A stretch of 6,586 bases of DNA from Chloroflexota bacterium (GCA_005889395.1 VBFX01000150.1:1-6586); one strand, 5' to 3'. Positions 1-5,171 are shown, counted from the stretch's first letter. Notes: generated by a model not told the origin, from the sequence alone. A program made the numbers and translations.

Positions 1-1017
1 AAGCCCTGGCTTCCGGCTGCCGTGCTGGTGGTCACCGGAGCACTGGCGCTGCGCAATCTGGTGGGCGTCGTGCACTTCGCGCTGCACCGCGCCTTCGAAG
101 GCGACTTCGCCGTCTACTACATCTTCGCCCGCGTGGGGATCGACCACGGCTGGGGATCCCTGTACGACTACGCCGCGATGCGCCAGGAGTGGCTCGCGCT
201 CGGGTCGGCTTTCTTATATCCAGCCCTCTACCCACCGACGCTGGCCTGGTTCGTTGCTCCCTTCGCCGCCCTGCCGTTCGCTGCCGGGTATGCGCTCTGG
301 AACGTCGTGCTCGTTGCGTCGCTGCTTGTTACCTGGTGGCTGACCGCGCCTCTCGCGAGCCGGCTCGTCCGCTTCGGGCACCTCGCCTTTGCCCTGGCGT
401 TGCCCTCCGTCGCCTTCGGGTTACTGCTCGGCCAGGTGGTGATCGTGGTGGCGGCGGCGGTCTCGATCTCCTGGTGGCTGTTGCGCCACAACCGGCCGTT
501 CGCCGCCGGACTCGTGCTGTGTCTGATCGCCCTCAAACCGCAGCTCGCGCTGATGGTGCCGGTCGCGCTGCTGGTCGGCGGCCAGTGGCGAGTTTTCTTG
601 GGCTGGGCGACCGGCTCCCTGGCCATGCTCGGGGCCGCGCTGGCAACCATTGGCTTTGGTGGTCTGCAGACGTACGCGAATCTTCTGGCGGGGAGCGCGC
701 AGTACCTCCGAGCGATGACGGTCTATCCGCAACTCACGCTGCCAGGCCTGGTCGGCGGCGGGTTCGCCGCGGCCGTCACCCAGGGGCTCGTGATCGTGAT
801 CGTCCTCGGGCTGGTGTGGCGCCGGCGTGGATCCGGGTTGGAATTTCCCTGTGTGGCCGGCCTGTGCGCCTCCCTGCTAATCGCCAGCTTTTTGCATCCC
901 CAGGACGTCGCCGTCCTGTTGCCTGCCACCTGGCTCTGGCTGCGCACCGACCCACGGGGAGGGACCGTTGTGCTGAGCGTCAGCCGCCGATCTGGCTCAT
1001 CGTCTTCGATGGCCTGA
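1..1017 (+). CDS. Glycosyltransferase family 87 (DUF2029) membrane protein, 5' end cut by the window
   Basis: The reading frame is open from base 1, so the start probably lies just left of the window. The first internal start is a CTG/GTG pair near 22-28. The protein is strongly hydrophobic, with about eight or more likely membrane segments. An early segment is followed by Gly-Asp-Phe-Ala-Val-Tyr-Tyr (window codons 34-40). In GT87 enzymes such as mycobacterial PimE, an Asp at this place after the first helix acts in catalysis. Other family-like blocks are LYDYAA, a YPPTLAWFVAPFAALP stretch, and KPQLALMVPVALLVGG in the middle. Known members transfer sugars, usually mannose, from polyprenyl-phosphate donors to lipid or glycan acceptors on the outer face of the cytoplasmic membrane. 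The substrate here cannot be read. The C-terminus is a short Ser/Arg tail whose codons overlap the 3' end of moaA on the other strand. The family is fairly sure, the exact activity is not. Confidence 0.8.
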   Translation, partial: KPWLPAAVLVVTGALALRNLVGVVHFALHRAFEGDFAVYYIFARVGIDHGWGSLYDYAAMRQEWLALGSAFLYPALYPPTLAWFVAPFAALPFAAGYALWNVVLVASLLVTWWLTAPLASRLVRFGHLAFALALPSVAFGLLLGQVVIVVAAAVSISWWLLRHNRPFAAGLVLCLIALKPQLALMVPVALLVGGQWRVFLGWATGSLAMLGAALATIGFGGLQTYANLLAGSAQYLRAMTVYPQLTLPGLVGGGFAAAVTQGLVIVIVLGLVWRRRGSGLEFPCVAGLCASLLIASFLHPQDVAVLLPATWLWLRTDPRGGTVVLSVSRRSGSSSSMA

Positions 1018-1990
1018 CGAAGTCCGCCTGCCCGATCTTGTGGCCTTCTTCTTTCTGCCAAACCGCGGCCGCGACGAAGTCGCGAATTTGCGCGTCCGAT
1101 GCCCCACCGCGCAGGAGGCTCTTGACGTCGTGTTCCTGGATCGAGAACAGGCAGGTCCGTAGATGACCCTCGGCGGTCAGCCGGATACGGTTACACACTT
1201 TGCAGAAGGCGTCGCTGACCGACGGGATGACGCCGATCCCGCCCTGGCTACCATCGCGAAACCGGAATCGCGTGGCGGGGGCCGGGCGCTGATCGGTCAC
1301 CGGCTCGAGCGGAAATTCGCGGTCGATCGCCTCGATGATGTCGCGGCTGGCGACGACGCTCTCCATCGACCAGATGCCGTCGGCATCGAGTGGCATGAAC
1401 TCGATAAAGCGGACTTCATAGCCTTCGCGACGCGCGAGGCTTGCGAAGTCGACGATCTCGTCGTCGTTGCGGCCACGCATCACGACCATATTGAGCTTGA
1501 TCGGGCTGAATCCGGCCGCGCGAGCGGCCGTCAGGCCGCGCAGCACGCGGTCGAGCGCATCGCGGCGGGCGAGGTCCTTGAAGCGGTCGGAGTGCAGCGT
1601 GTCCAGGCTGACGTTGAGGCGCTTAAGCCCCGCCGCCTTGAGGGCCTGGGCTTTTTCCTCGAGGAGGATGCCATTGGTGGTCATGGCGATGTCCAGTGAC
1701 TCGTCGATGGCCGCGATCATGGCGGTGAGCTCCTCGATGCCCCTGCGCACGAGCGGCTCGCCGCCGGTCAGCCGGATGGTGCGGACGCCGCAGTGGTCGA
1801 CGAGGATGCGCGTGACGCGCACGATCTCCTCGAAGCTGAGCACCTCGTCGCGCGCCAGCCAGGGAAGGCCGGCGGCTGGCATGCAGTAGACGCAGCGAAA
1901 GTTGCAGCGGTCCGTGACCGAGATACGCAGGTCATCCGCAACCCGCCCGAAGGTATCGCGGAGATGCAGAACAGGAATCGGACTGGGCAC
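980..1990 (-). CDS. moaA: GTP 3',8-cyclase MoaA (radical SAM, molybdenum cofactor biosynthesis)
   Basis: This is a 336-residue radical SAM enzyme that, with MoaC, converts GTP to cyclic pyranopterin monophosphate, the first step of molybdopterin synthesis in the cytosol. The N-terminal [4Fe-4S] motif C-x3-C-x2-C is at Cys29, Cys33 and Cys36 (CNFRCVYCMP). The SAM-binding LTGGEPL block and NVSLDTL follow. The second cluster motif C-x2-C-x13-C is at Cys263, Cys266 and Cys280, and the protein ends in the Gly-Gly that MoaA needs for activity. Length is normal for the family. I chose the GTG at 1990-1988. The frame stays open far upstream but that part is antisense to the ligase gene and unlike MoaA. 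A TTG at 2014-2012 is a weaker alternative. No Shine-Dalgarno precedes the GTG, and a -10 box sits six bases before it, which suggests a leaderless message. No other moa or mog genes are in the window. Confidence 0.96.
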   Translation of the reverse strand: MPSPIPVLHLRDTFGRVADDLRISVTDRCNFRCVYCMPAAGLPWLARDEVLSFEEIVRVTRILVDHCGVRTIRLTGGEPLVRRGIEELTAMIAAIDESLDIAMTTNGILLEEKAQALKAAGLKRLNVSLDTLHSDRFKDLARRDALDRVLRGLTAARAAGFSPIKLNMVVMRGRNDDEIVDFASLARREGYEVRFIEFMPLDADGIWSMESVVASRDIIEAIDREFPLEPVTDQRPAPATRFRFRDGSQGGIGVIPSVSDAFCKVCNRIRLTAEGHLRTCLFSIQEHDVKSLLRGGASDAQIRDFVAAAVWQKEEGHKIGQADFVRPSKTMSQIGG

Positions 1991-1996
1991 GAACTT

Positions 1997-2025
1997 AGTA
2001 TATGGGGCGTGCAATTGGGCGTCAT
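1997..2025 (-). promoter_or_regulatory. Putative sigma-70 promoter of moaA
   Basis: Read on the minus strand, a -35-like ATGACG (2025-2020, four of six matches to TTGACA) is separated by 17 bases from TATACT (2002-1997, five of six matches to TATAAT). Six bases follow, and then the GTG start of moaA. Transcription would begin at or next to the start codon, matching the absence of a ribosome binding site. The -35 box overlaps the ATG of the divergent ligase gene at 2024-2026. On the plus strand TAGTAT (1996-2001) overlaps this -10 and could serve the ligase, but no matching -35 is visible for it. Confidence 0.6.
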
Positions 2026-3031
2026 GCCACCGTTCACCCCGATGGAGGCGAAGGTCCAGTCCGAGCTGCCCCGCGGCGATGCCTGGCAGTACGAGCCGAA
2101 GTGGGATGGCTTTCGGGCGGTCGCCTTCAAGGACGGCGACGAGGTCGTGATCCATAGCCGCAACCAGAAGCCGCTGACCCGCTATTTCCCCGAGCTGGTG
2201 CCGGCGCTGCAGAAGATCAAGCCGAAGCGCGCCGTCCTCGACGGCGAGATCGTGATCTTTACCGGGTTCGGCACCGATTTCGATGCCATGACGTTGCGCA
2301 TCCACCCGGCGGCCTCCCGGGTGAACATGCTGGCGGCAGAGCAGCCCTCCACCTACATCGCGTTCGACCTGCTGGCCGACGGCGACGAGAGCCTCATCGA
2401 GGTACCGCTGAAAACGCGACGCCAGCGGTTGGAGAAATTGCTCGGCCCCAAGCCCGGATCGATCTACCTCAGCCCCGTGACGCGCGACCGCGAGGTGGCG
2501 CTCAGTTGGCTGAAGGAATATCGTGGCACCGGGCTCGACGGCATCGTCGCCAAACGCATCGAGGGCAGCTACAAGCCGGGCGAACGCGCCATGATCAAGG
2601 TCAAGGAACAACGAACCGCCGACTGCGTCGTGGGCGGGTTTCGCTGGGGCAACGATGGCAAGCGGGTCGGGTCGTTATTGCTGGGCGTCTACGATGGCAA
2701 AACGCTCGAGTACATCGGCCACACGTCGGGCTTCGACGATGCGCAGCGACGCGAGTTGGTCGCGATGCTGGAGCCGCTGCGCGGCGGGACCAGTTTCGAG
2801 GGTGGCCGCGCTCCCGGCGGGCCCAGTCGCTGGTCGACGGACCGGGACCTGGCCTGGGAGCCGCTGCGTCCCGAGCTCGTCTGCGAAGTCGCCTTCGACC
2901 GTCTCGAGAACGGTCGCTTCCGTCACGGGGTTGGCTTTAAGCGCTGGCGGCCCGACAAATCGCCGAAGTCCTGCACGCTGGCGCAGCTCAGGGCCGAGGC
3001 GTCGGTGGAACTGAAGAAGCTCTTCGCCTAG
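2024..3031 (+). CDS. ATP-dependent DNA ligase, LigC-like / LigD ligase-domain type
   Basis: This 335-residue enzyme seals nicks in duplex DNA using ATP. The adenylation domain begins with motif I, EPKWDGFR, with the nucleophilic lysine at Lys26. Then come motif Ia SRN (45-47), motif III LDGEIV (72-77), motif IIIa YIAFDLL (111-117), motif IV LDGIVAK (171-177) and motif V MIKVK (190-194). The remaining 140 residues fit the OB-fold domain, and the stretch FRHGVGFKRWRPDK near the end is typical of this group. There is no polymerase or phosphoesterase domain, so it corresponds to stand-alone LigC rather than full LigD. In mycobacteria LigC has been tied to base excision repair and backup end joining; its role here is inferred. 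I start at ATG 2024 because the PMEAKV...W.YEPKWDGFR spacing matches the family. GTG 2009 is in frame and possible. The ribosome binding site is weak. Its TAG stop shares bases with the stop of the convergent gene. Confidence 0.93.
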   Translation: MPPFTPMEAKVQSELPRGDAWQYEPKWDGFRAVAFKDGDEVVIHSRNQKPLTRYFPELVPALQKIKPKRAVLDGEIVIFTGFGTDFDAMTLRIHPAASRVNMLAAEQPSTYIAFDLLADGDESLIEVPLKTRRQRLEKLLGPKPGSIYLSPVTRDREVALSWLKEYRGTGLDGIVAKRIEGSYKPGERAMIKVKEQRTADCVVGGFRWGNDGKRVGSLLLGVYDGKTLEYIGHTSGFDDAQRRELVAMLEPLRGGTSFEGGRAPGGPSRWSTDRDLAWEPLRPELVCEVAFDRLENGRFRHGVGFKRWRPDKSPKSCTLAQLRAEASVELKKLFA

Positions 3032-3046
3032 TCGTTCGGCTTCTTC
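3013..3046. terminator. Weak inverted repeat over the shared stop codons, possible bidirectional terminator
   Basis: GAAGAAGC (3013-3020) pairs perfectly with GCTTCTTC (3039-3046) around an 18-base loop holding both stop codons. It is the only structure between the two convergent genes. There is no proper T tract on either strand, and the arms encode Lys-Lys codons in both proteins, so the repeat may be a by-product of coding. Confidence 0.25.
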
Positions 3047-3216
3047 TCTTCGCGGCGACGGCCCGCCTCGCGCTCCTGCTTGGCCTCGTACGCTCCCGAG
3101 ACTTCCCGGTACAGCTCCCTGGGGTTGTCCTTGATCTTTCGCGCCACGTCCGAGGGCTTCTGCGGTGCCTCGGGCGTGGGTTCGCCGTCGATCGTCTTTG
3201 GCTCAGCCTCAGCCAT
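3028..3216 (-). CDS. Small highly charged hypothetical protein (62 aa)
   Basis: I do not recognise a named family. The 62-residue product is rich in Glu, Lys, Arg and Pro. It has an acidic, proline-containing first third (TIDGEPTPEAP), a middle DVARKIKDNPRELYREVSGAYEAKQ that may form a helix, and a very basic and acidic mixed tail (REAGRRREEKKPND). It has no signal peptide, membrane segment or cysteine, and is probably cytosolic and partly disordered. The start is set by a strong GGAGGTG ribosome binding site (about 3223-3229, minus strand) six bases before the ATG at 3216. The frame stays open upstream but that part is antisense to the CBS gene. The gene is head-to-head with the CBS-BON operon and tail-to-tail with the ligase, where CTAG at 3028-3031 supplies both stops. 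The ribosome binding site and the tight packing argue for a real gene. Confidence 0.75.
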   Translation of the reverse strand: MAEAEPKTIDGEPTPEAPQKPSDVARKIKDNPRELYREVSGAYEAKQEREAGRRREEKKPND

Positions 3217-3279
3217 ATTCAGCACCTCCCTGCATTTGCTAATCACGATATCAAATTTTGCTATAATCTGAGGCTGAGC
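3201..3279. repeat. Perfect 12-bp inverted repeat spanning the divergent intergenic region
   Basis: GCTCAGCCTCAG at 3201-3212 is the exact reverse complement of CTGAGGCTGAGC at 3268-3279, with 55 bp between the arms. Each arm is itself a near-direct repeat of a hexamer (CTGAGG, CTGAGC). The left arm lies in codons 2-5 of the small charged protein, encoding Ala-Glu-Ala-Glu. The right arm lies immediately after the -10 box of the CBS gene, at the predicted transcription start. Possible roles are a looping operator, or a long-range stem in a minus-strand leader. Confidence 0.6.
3235..3267 (+). promoter_or_regulatory. Extended -10 promoter of the CBS-BON operon with an overlapping dyad
   Basis: A perfect TATAAT (3262-3267) is preceded by TG and one base (TGCTATAAT), the extended -10 form that can work without a good -35. 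The best upstream box, TTGCTA (3236-3241), is 20 bases away, which is too far. An imperfect 21-bp dyad, TTTGcTA-N7-TAtCAAA (3235-3255), covers the -35 region and is a candidate operator. Transcription would start near 3274, giving a leader of about 50 bases. Confidence 0.6.
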
Positions 3280-3324
3280 AATAGACTGCGCAACACAAAC
3301 CGAAAGGCGACCGGAGGTGTGCAG

Positions 3325-3741
3325 ATGAAAGTTCGAGACGCGATGGCCAAGACCGTGTCGTCGGCCATGAAGAGCGACAGGGTGATCGACATCGCCAGGA
3401 AGATGAAGCAGGAAGACGCGGGGTTCATTCCCGTTGTCGAAAACGGTGGAACGATGGTGGGCGTGATCACCGATCGCGACATCGTGATCCGCTGCATCGC
3501 GGAGGGGCACGACCCTCGAAACGAATCCGCCGAGCACGTGATGAGCCGCGAGGTGACCATTATCGGTCCGGACGATGACATCGAGCAGGCCGCGCGCATG
3601 ATGGAGCGCGAGGAAATCCGTCGCCTGCCGGTTGCCGAAAACGGCCGCCTGGTTGGCGTCTTGAGTCACGGCAACCTGGTGCAGGCGACCAAGAACAAGA
3701 CGGCCGAGAAAGCCACCGAGGGGGTGACACGTGGTGCTTGA
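3325..3741 (+). CDS. Two-CBS-domain protein (Bateman module)
   Basis: This 138-residue soluble protein is essentially one pair of CBS domains, a fold that usually binds adenine nucleotides and signals energy or redox state. CBS1 spans roughly residues 8-60 and carries GFIPVVENGG...VGVITDRD, with the ribose-binding T-x-x-D pattern at Thr49-Asp52. CBS2 spans about 70-125 and carries RRLPVAENGRLVGVLSHGN, where the matching aspartate is Asn117. Stand-alone CBS pairs of this type include mycobacterial Hrp1, induced in hypoxia. The ligand here is unknown. The ATG at 3325 is chosen because GGAGGT at 3313-3318 lies six bases before it. A GTG at 3319 would overlap that site. Its last 11 bases overlap the start of the BON-domain gene, so the two are probably translationally coupled and work together. 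Confidence 0.9.
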   Translation: MKVRDAMAKTVSSAMKSDRVIDIARKMKQEDAGFIPVVENGGTMVGVITDRDIVIRCIAEGHDPRNESAEHVMSREVTIIGPDDDIEQAARMMEREEIRRLPVAENGRLVGVLSHGNLVQATKNKTAEKATEGVTRGA

Positions 3742-4408
3742 TTTGAAGCAAGTCGACCTCAAGCAGGTCCGCGACGAGGTCGCGGACCGGGTGACCCGGG
3801 CGGCGAAGGAGCTGGGAAGCGGTGCCGGCAATGCCGCCCGCGAGCTCGGCGCGACGGCCGAGGAATCGGTGACCACCCAGATTCGTAAGCAGACGGCCGC
3901 GGCAAAGCGCCGTCTGCCGAGCCGTAGCGGGCCGGGGCGGCTGGTCGTCCTCGCCGGCGCCCTTGCCGGTGCGGTGACCGTCTACTTTTTCGACCCGCAA
4001 CAGGGGCGCGCGCGCAGGGCCCAATTCATCGATTGGTCGGGTGCCCGGCTTCGTCGTGGGTGGCGGGCCGTCGATCGGATCCGAGCGCGAACCGGTTCGA
4101 ACGCCGCGGCCTTCCCACAGAAAATGGTCAGCCTGCGATCGGGCCCACGCCCGGCCGACGACCTGACGCTGCGAGACCGGGTCGAGAGCGAAGTCTTTCG
4201 CAATCCCGACCTGCCGAAGGGTCGGATCAACCTCGACGTCGAGTCCGGAGTGGTCACGATTCGCGGCCAGGTCGATAACGCGTACCAGATCGCCAACGTC
4301 GAGAAAGCCGTCATGAAGGTGCCGGGTGTCGCCGGGGTCGAGAACCTGCTCCACGTCGACGGGACGCCGGCCCCCAACAAGACGCCATTCCGGAAGAACG
4401 CCGGTTAG
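3731..4408 (+). CDS. Membrane-anchored BON-domain protein
   Basis: This 225-residue protein has three parts. The N-terminal region (1-66) is charged and likely helical, and opens with a tandem DLKQV-DLKQV pentapeptide. A single membrane segment lies at about 70-87 (RLVVLAGALAGAVTVYFF), followed by the DPQQGRARR block often seen after the membrane helix in such proteins. The C-terminal BON domain (about 143-211) runs from LRDRVESEVF through INLDVESGVVTIRGQV to VPGVAGVENLLHV. BON domains are thought to bind phospholipid or surfaces and occur in osmotic-shock and secretin proteins. The positive residues just after the helix suggest that side is cytoplasmic, but topology is not certain. There is no signal peptidase site. 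The GTG start at 3731 overlaps the CBS gene and follows a GAGGGGG ribosome binding site. Co-translation with the CBS protein suggests a sensor working with a membrane partner. Confidence 0.88.
   Translation: MVLDLKQVDLKQVRDEVADRVTRAAKELGSGAGNAARELGATAEESVTTQIRKQTAAAKRRLPSRSGPGRLVVLAGALAGAVTVYFFDPQQGRARRAQFIDWSGARLRRGWRAVDRIRARTGSNAAAFPQKMVSLRSGPRPADDLTLRDRVESEVFRNPDLPKGRINLDVESGVVTIRGQVDNAYQIANVEKAVMKVPGVAGVENLLHVDGTPAPNKTPFRKNAG
3766..3788 (+). repeat. Perfect 10-bp hairpin early in the BON-domain gene
   Basis: GGTCCGCGAC and GTCGCGGACC are perfect inverted repeats separated only by GAG, 35 bases after the GTG start. The RNA would fold into a very stable stem with a three-base loop. No T tract follows, so it is not an intrinsic terminator. 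It may tune translation of the second gene or simply reflect the codons of VRDEVADR. Confidence 0.55.
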
Positions 4409-4426
4409 ATCGAGCTCGAGTCGGTT

Positions 4427-4462
4427 GGAGCGGCTGGTCCCCCGCCGGCCGCTCCCTTTTTT
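4427..4462 (+). terminator. Rho-independent terminator of the CBS-BON operon
   Basis: GGAGCGGCTGG (4427-4437) pairs with CCGGCCGCTCC (4445-4455), an 11-bp stem with one G-U pair and a seven-base loop. A C and six T residues (4457-4462) follow. It lies 19 bases after the BON stop codon and has all the marks of an intrinsic terminator. Confidence 0.92.
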
Positions 4463-4491
4463 GCCCCGGCGAGCCGCTCTAGACTGACGTG

Positions 4492-4633
4492 ATGCCGAGA
4501 TGACGCGCATACGGACGACGCGACGATCGAGTCCTTGCGACGCGCCGTGAACGACGCGCGCGCCGGCCACAGCGAAACGTCGGCCGCGCTGCGCCGGCTG
4601 GCCGGCGTGGAGCGCTCGCTAACCTGCGGTTAA
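4492..4633 (+). pseudogene. Possible small ORF with a frameshift, upstream of the kinase
   Basis: From 4493 to the TAA at 4631-4633 one frame is open and protein-like: DDATIESLRRAVNDARAG, then HSETSAALRRLAGVERSLT, a probable helical peptide. It has no normal start at its beginning. The ATG at 4492 is one base out of frame; without C4495 it would begin a 46-residue protein, MRDDAHTDDATIES and onward. In-frame TTG (4535) and GTG (4547) give shorter versions. A -10-like TAGACT (4480-4485) lies six bases before ATG 4492. The TAA abuts the GTG of the kinase in the same frame, a junction typical of translational coupling. It may be a small real gene, a frameshifted remnant or a sequencing slip. I recognise no family, and the stretch could be chance openness in GC-rich DNA. 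Confidence 0.3.
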
Positions 4634-5161
4634 GTGATCGGTATTCCCGACTCCGCGCTGGTCCTGCTGATCGGCGCTTCGGGTTCGGGCAAATCGAGCT
4701 TCGCCTTACGGCACTTCGATGCGCAAACGGTCATTTCGTCGGACCAGCTGCGCGGCGCGCTCACCGGCGACGAAGCCGACCAGCACGCGACCGATGCCGC
4801 CTTCGGCCGGCTTCACCGGTGGCTCGACGCCCGGCTCGCGGCGGGCTCCCTGGCCGTGGTCGACGCGACCAATACCGAATGGATGCGACGCACCGAGCTC
4901 GTCCGGAAAGCCCGTCAGCACGGACGCCCGGCAATCGCGATTGCCCTCGACCTGCCGCTCGACCTCTGCCTGGCGAGGAACGCGGCGCGCCGGCGGACGG
5001 TTGGCGCCGCCGTCATCCGGCGGCAGCACGATGAGCTGCGCCGCAGCCTCGAGCGGCTGGACCTGGAGGGATTCAGCGCCGTCCACATCCTGCGCAGCGA
5101 CGGCGAGATCGATGGCGTCGTGGTCCAAATAGAAAAGGGCCCGGCGGCCCGGGCCCTTTGA
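4634..5161 (+). CDS. Stand-alone polynucleotide 5'-kinase-like P-loop protein (Pnkp kinase-domain homologue)
   Basis: The 175-residue protein matches, along its whole length and from memory, the N-terminal kinase domain of bacterial Pnkp (Clostridium thermocellum type). That domain moves the ATP gamma-phosphate to 5'-OH ends of RNA or DNA during repair. The P-loop GASGSGKSS is at 14-22 with Lys20. The VISSDQLRG block carries Asp37 and Arg40, matching the catalytic Asp and substrate-binding Arg of Pnkp. VVDATN (75-80) is the second conserved block. The lid is arginine-rich, from RNAARRR (115-121) to VIRRQHDELRRSLERL. Pnkp also has phosphatase and ligase domains, which are absent here, so this is a kinase-only form. 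A different acceptor is possible, since relatives include zeta-toxin-like and chloramphenicol-phosphotransferase-like kinases. The GTG start abuts an upstream TAA, with no clear ribosome binding site. The last eight residues are encoded by a terminator hairpin. Confidence 0.82.
   Translation: MIGIPDSALVLLIGASGSGKSSFALRHFDAQTVISSDQLRGALTGDEADQHATDAAFGRLHRWLDARLAAGSLAVVDATNTEWMRRTELVRKARQHGRPAIAIALDLPLDLCLARNAARRRTVGAAVIRRQHDELRRSLERLDLEGFSAVHILRSDGEIDGVVVQIEKGPAARAL
5133..5159. terminator. Bidirectional intrinsic terminator inside the kinase 3' end
   Basis: AAAGGGCCCGG (5134-5144) and CCGGGCCCTTT (5149-5159) form a perfect 11-bp stem with a four-base loop, CGGC. On the minus strand the stem ends in four T residues, a good terminator for the secreted-protein gene. 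On the plus strand there are three T residues, so it is weaker. It overlaps the final codons of the kinase, whose stop begins at 5159. Confidence 0.8.
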
Positions 5162-5171
5162 CAACGGCGGG

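Noticed and set aside
189..1166. Plus-strand open frame of 325 codons
   Set aside because: Arg/Ala-rich out-of-frame reading of the glycosyltransferase and antisense moaA; no domain seen.
1793..2023. Upstream extension of the ligase frame
   Set aside because: It is antisense to the conserved radical SAM region of moaA, and the ligase family begins near MPPFTPMEAKV.
1991..2611. Upstream extension of the moaA frame to 543 residues
   Set aside because: The extra 207 residues are antisense to the ligase gene and do not resemble MoaA; the family starts near GTG 1990.
3241..3254. Fnr/Anr box upstream of the CBS gene, suggested by ATCAA at 3250-3254
   Set aside because: The opposite half at the required N4 spacing is AATCA, which does not match TTGAT.
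3217..3876. Upstream extension of the small charged protein to 282 residues
   Set aside because: It is antisense to the CBS and BON genes, while a strong ribosome binding site sits before ATG 3216.
3560..4570. Long minus-strand open frame of 336 codons
   Set aside because: Low-complexity Arg/Gly/Pro product, antisense to CBS and BON genes and running through the operon terminator; a GC-rich shadow.
4571..4615. GC palindrome CGCCGGC-TG-GCCGGCG before the kinase
   Set aside because: Short, two-base loop, no T tract; expected from Arg/Gly/Ala codons in such GC-rich DNA.
4634..5161. Zeta toxin of a toxin-antitoxin pair, with the small upstream frame as antitoxin
   Set aside because: The full-length pattern (SSD-x2-RG, VVDATN, RN-rich lid) fits the Pnkp kinase better and the protein is shorter than usual zeta toxins; the upstream frame has no sound start.
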